Assembly: GCA_009392075.1 (NCBI GenBank)
Contig: VFHG01000067.1
Coordinates: 1 to 6,822 of the forward strand
DNA length: 6,822 nt
Origin: SAR202 cluster bacterium
GTDB taxonomy: Bacteria; Chloroflexota; Dehalococcoidia; UBA3495
Reading direction: 5' to 3'
A program made the translations under genes and the position numbers. Shown piece by piece: positions 5,993 to 6,822 of this stretch; position 1 is the stretch's first letter, and every line of letters begins with the position of its first letter. The notes below the pieces were generated by a model that made no database searches, was not told the DNA's origin, and saw nothing but the letters and a program-made list of their open reading frames with translations.

Positions 5993-6667
5993 ATGTTGGC
6001 AAGCACAGTCATAACGATGCAAGACAATTCAGCCCACGGGGAAGACAGCTTCTTGAGCAAGAACCTGGGCAACGGCGAGTTTTTAGACGTGGTGTTGGAC
6101 GGCGTGACCGGTCATGGCGGCGAACAGGCAAGCACCGAATTGCGGGAAGCCTTGGACGCCGGAGACCTGAACAATGCCGAGGAAATCGTCCAGCTACTTG
6201 GGGAGATGAACGAGGATTTTTTCAGCGTGGGTTCGGGCCGATTCCTACTGACAACCGTCTCCGCCGTCTTGGGCCGCGGCGACAAGATTCAGGTGGTCTC
6301 CGCCGGAGATAGCCCGGTGTTCTTGATCAACAAAGACGGCCACCAGAAACTTTCTGGCAACGCCGGAGGTTTCTTGCATGTCGGTGTTGCCAGGGCCATC
6401 GGCGCATCCGAAAAACTGGGAGCGCCGGCTCAGGTCGAAATAACTCCATCACCGGACGACCGGCTCTTTCTGGCGACCGACGGAATCACCGACAACATGA
6501 CCATCGAAGAGCTGGCCGAGGTGATCCGCAACGCCGCAACACCCGATCAGGCGGCCTCAACTATCGAGGACACTATCAAGGAGCGGCTGCAAGAGGGACG
6601 TGTACCTGAGACAATCGGAGTGCGGTTCCGCTATGATGACCGCACGGGAATCATAAGATTCTTCTAG
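5993..6667 (+). CDS. PP2C-family protein phosphatase (compact)
   Basis: Likely a metal-dependent Ser/Thr phosphatase reversing the action of the upstream kinase. Numbering is from ATG 5993 (224 aa). PP2C motifs appear in order: GEDS (E17, D18), LDGVTGHGGEQAS with D36-G37 and GHGG, LLTT (about 86-88), AGDSPVFLI (GDS, D106), and LFLATDGITDNM (D163-G164). The last PP2C motif, normally DN-[IV]-T, reads ETIGV near the end, so Glu-Thr replaces Asp-Asn. At 224 residues it is slightly shorter than typical PP2C proteins (about 240), and no membrane segment is seen. ATG 5993 is preferred because GAGG (5979-5982) is 10 nt upstream; the alternative TTG at 5984 would have the GAGG almost touching it. It follows the kinase gene by 40 bp with no promoter or terminator between, so the two probably share an mRNA. 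It ends in TAG, with a TGA three codons later. Confidence 0.85.
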   Translation: MLASTVITMQDNSAHGEDSFLSKNLGNGEFLDVVLDGVTGHGGEQASTELREALDAGDLNNAEEIVQLLGEMNEDFFSVGSGRFLLTTVSAVLGRGDKIQVVSAGDSPVFLINKDGHQKLSGNAGGFLHVGVARAIGASEKLGAPAQVEITPSPDDRLFLATDGITDNMTIEELAEVIRNAATPDQAASTIEDTIKERLQEGRVPETIGVRFRYDDRTGIIRFF

Positions 6668-6762
6668 TGGATTCTGTGAGTCACCATAAACTCGACTGAA
6701 TCAGGGACTTAAATTAACGTCCGAATCGCGCTGATCGGCGTCGCAATACGTAATCACGGCCC

Positions 6763-6791
6763 TTGTGACAACTAGGGCAAATTGCTAAAAT
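6763..6791 (+). promoter_or_regulatory. Probable promoter for a gene beyond the right edge
   Basis: A -35 TTGTGA (6763-6768, 4 of 6), a 17-bp spacer and a -10 TAAAAT (6786-6791, 5 of 6) would start transcription near 6798 rightward. An inverted repeat GCCCT (6759-6763) / AGGGC (6774-6778) overlaps the -35 and spacer and could be an operator. No start codon with a ribosome-binding site is identifiable in the last 30 bases. The remaining sequence from 6668 to 6758 shows no gene and no convincing terminator. Confidence 0.5.
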
Positions 6792-6822
6792 GCGGCAGCT
6801 TGAATTACGCTAGCGAATCGAC

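Noticed and set aside
6671..6703. Possible terminator after the PP2C gene (GATTC / GAATC arms)
   Set aside because: The stem is broken by a 4-nt bulge, is only 5+4 bp and has no U-tract.

Overview
The window is a compact, moderately GC-rich bacterial chromosome segment with six protein genes in two divergent groups. All four of the well-known families (YmdB, RNase Y, DnaJ, PrmA) are housekeeping proteins. An RNase Y/YmdB pair, frequent GTG/TTG starts and clear sigma70-type promoters would fit a Chloroflexota-like or other RNase Y-containing lineage. That placement is inference from gene content only; no rRNA or other decisive marker is present. I see no mobile elements, CRISPR, tRNA or rRNA.

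Left arm, minus strand: a strong promoter (TTGACA, 17 bp, TAGGAT) reads into rny (RNase Y, the membrane-anchored endoribonuclease that starts mRNA decay). A 16-bp perfect hairpin follows, then a YmdB-family metallophosphoesterase gene. That gene carries an in-frame TAG after codon 186, while the conserved family sequence continues in the same frame on the other side of the TAG to the window edge. It is a recent nonsense mutation, a base error, or a read-through codon.

Centre: a 304-bp divergent intergenic region holds the rny promoter and a good dnaJ promoter (TTGAGC, 17 bp, TATAAT). A small inverted repeat abuts the dnaJ -35. In the dnaJ leader, a hairpin sits between the only visible Shine-Dalgarno and the ATG.

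Right arm, plus strand: dnaJ (complete class A co-chaperone) ends at an intrinsic terminator. prmA (ribosomal protein L11 methyltransferase) follows, preserving the common dnaJ-prmA adjacency. After 188 bp (counted to the preferred start) comes a two-gene unit: a small, soluble, divergent protein-kinase-fold protein and, 40 bp later, a small PP2C-type phosphatase. They look like a dedicated reversible phosphorylation module with no membrane or sensor domain, and they are the least characterised part of the window. The right edge holds a probable promoter for a gene outside the window.

Themes: RNA turnover (left arm), protein folding and ribosome modification (centre), and Ser/Thr phosphorylation signalling (right). 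No direct functional link between the kinase/phosphatase pair and the housekeeping genes is visible beyond adjacency.
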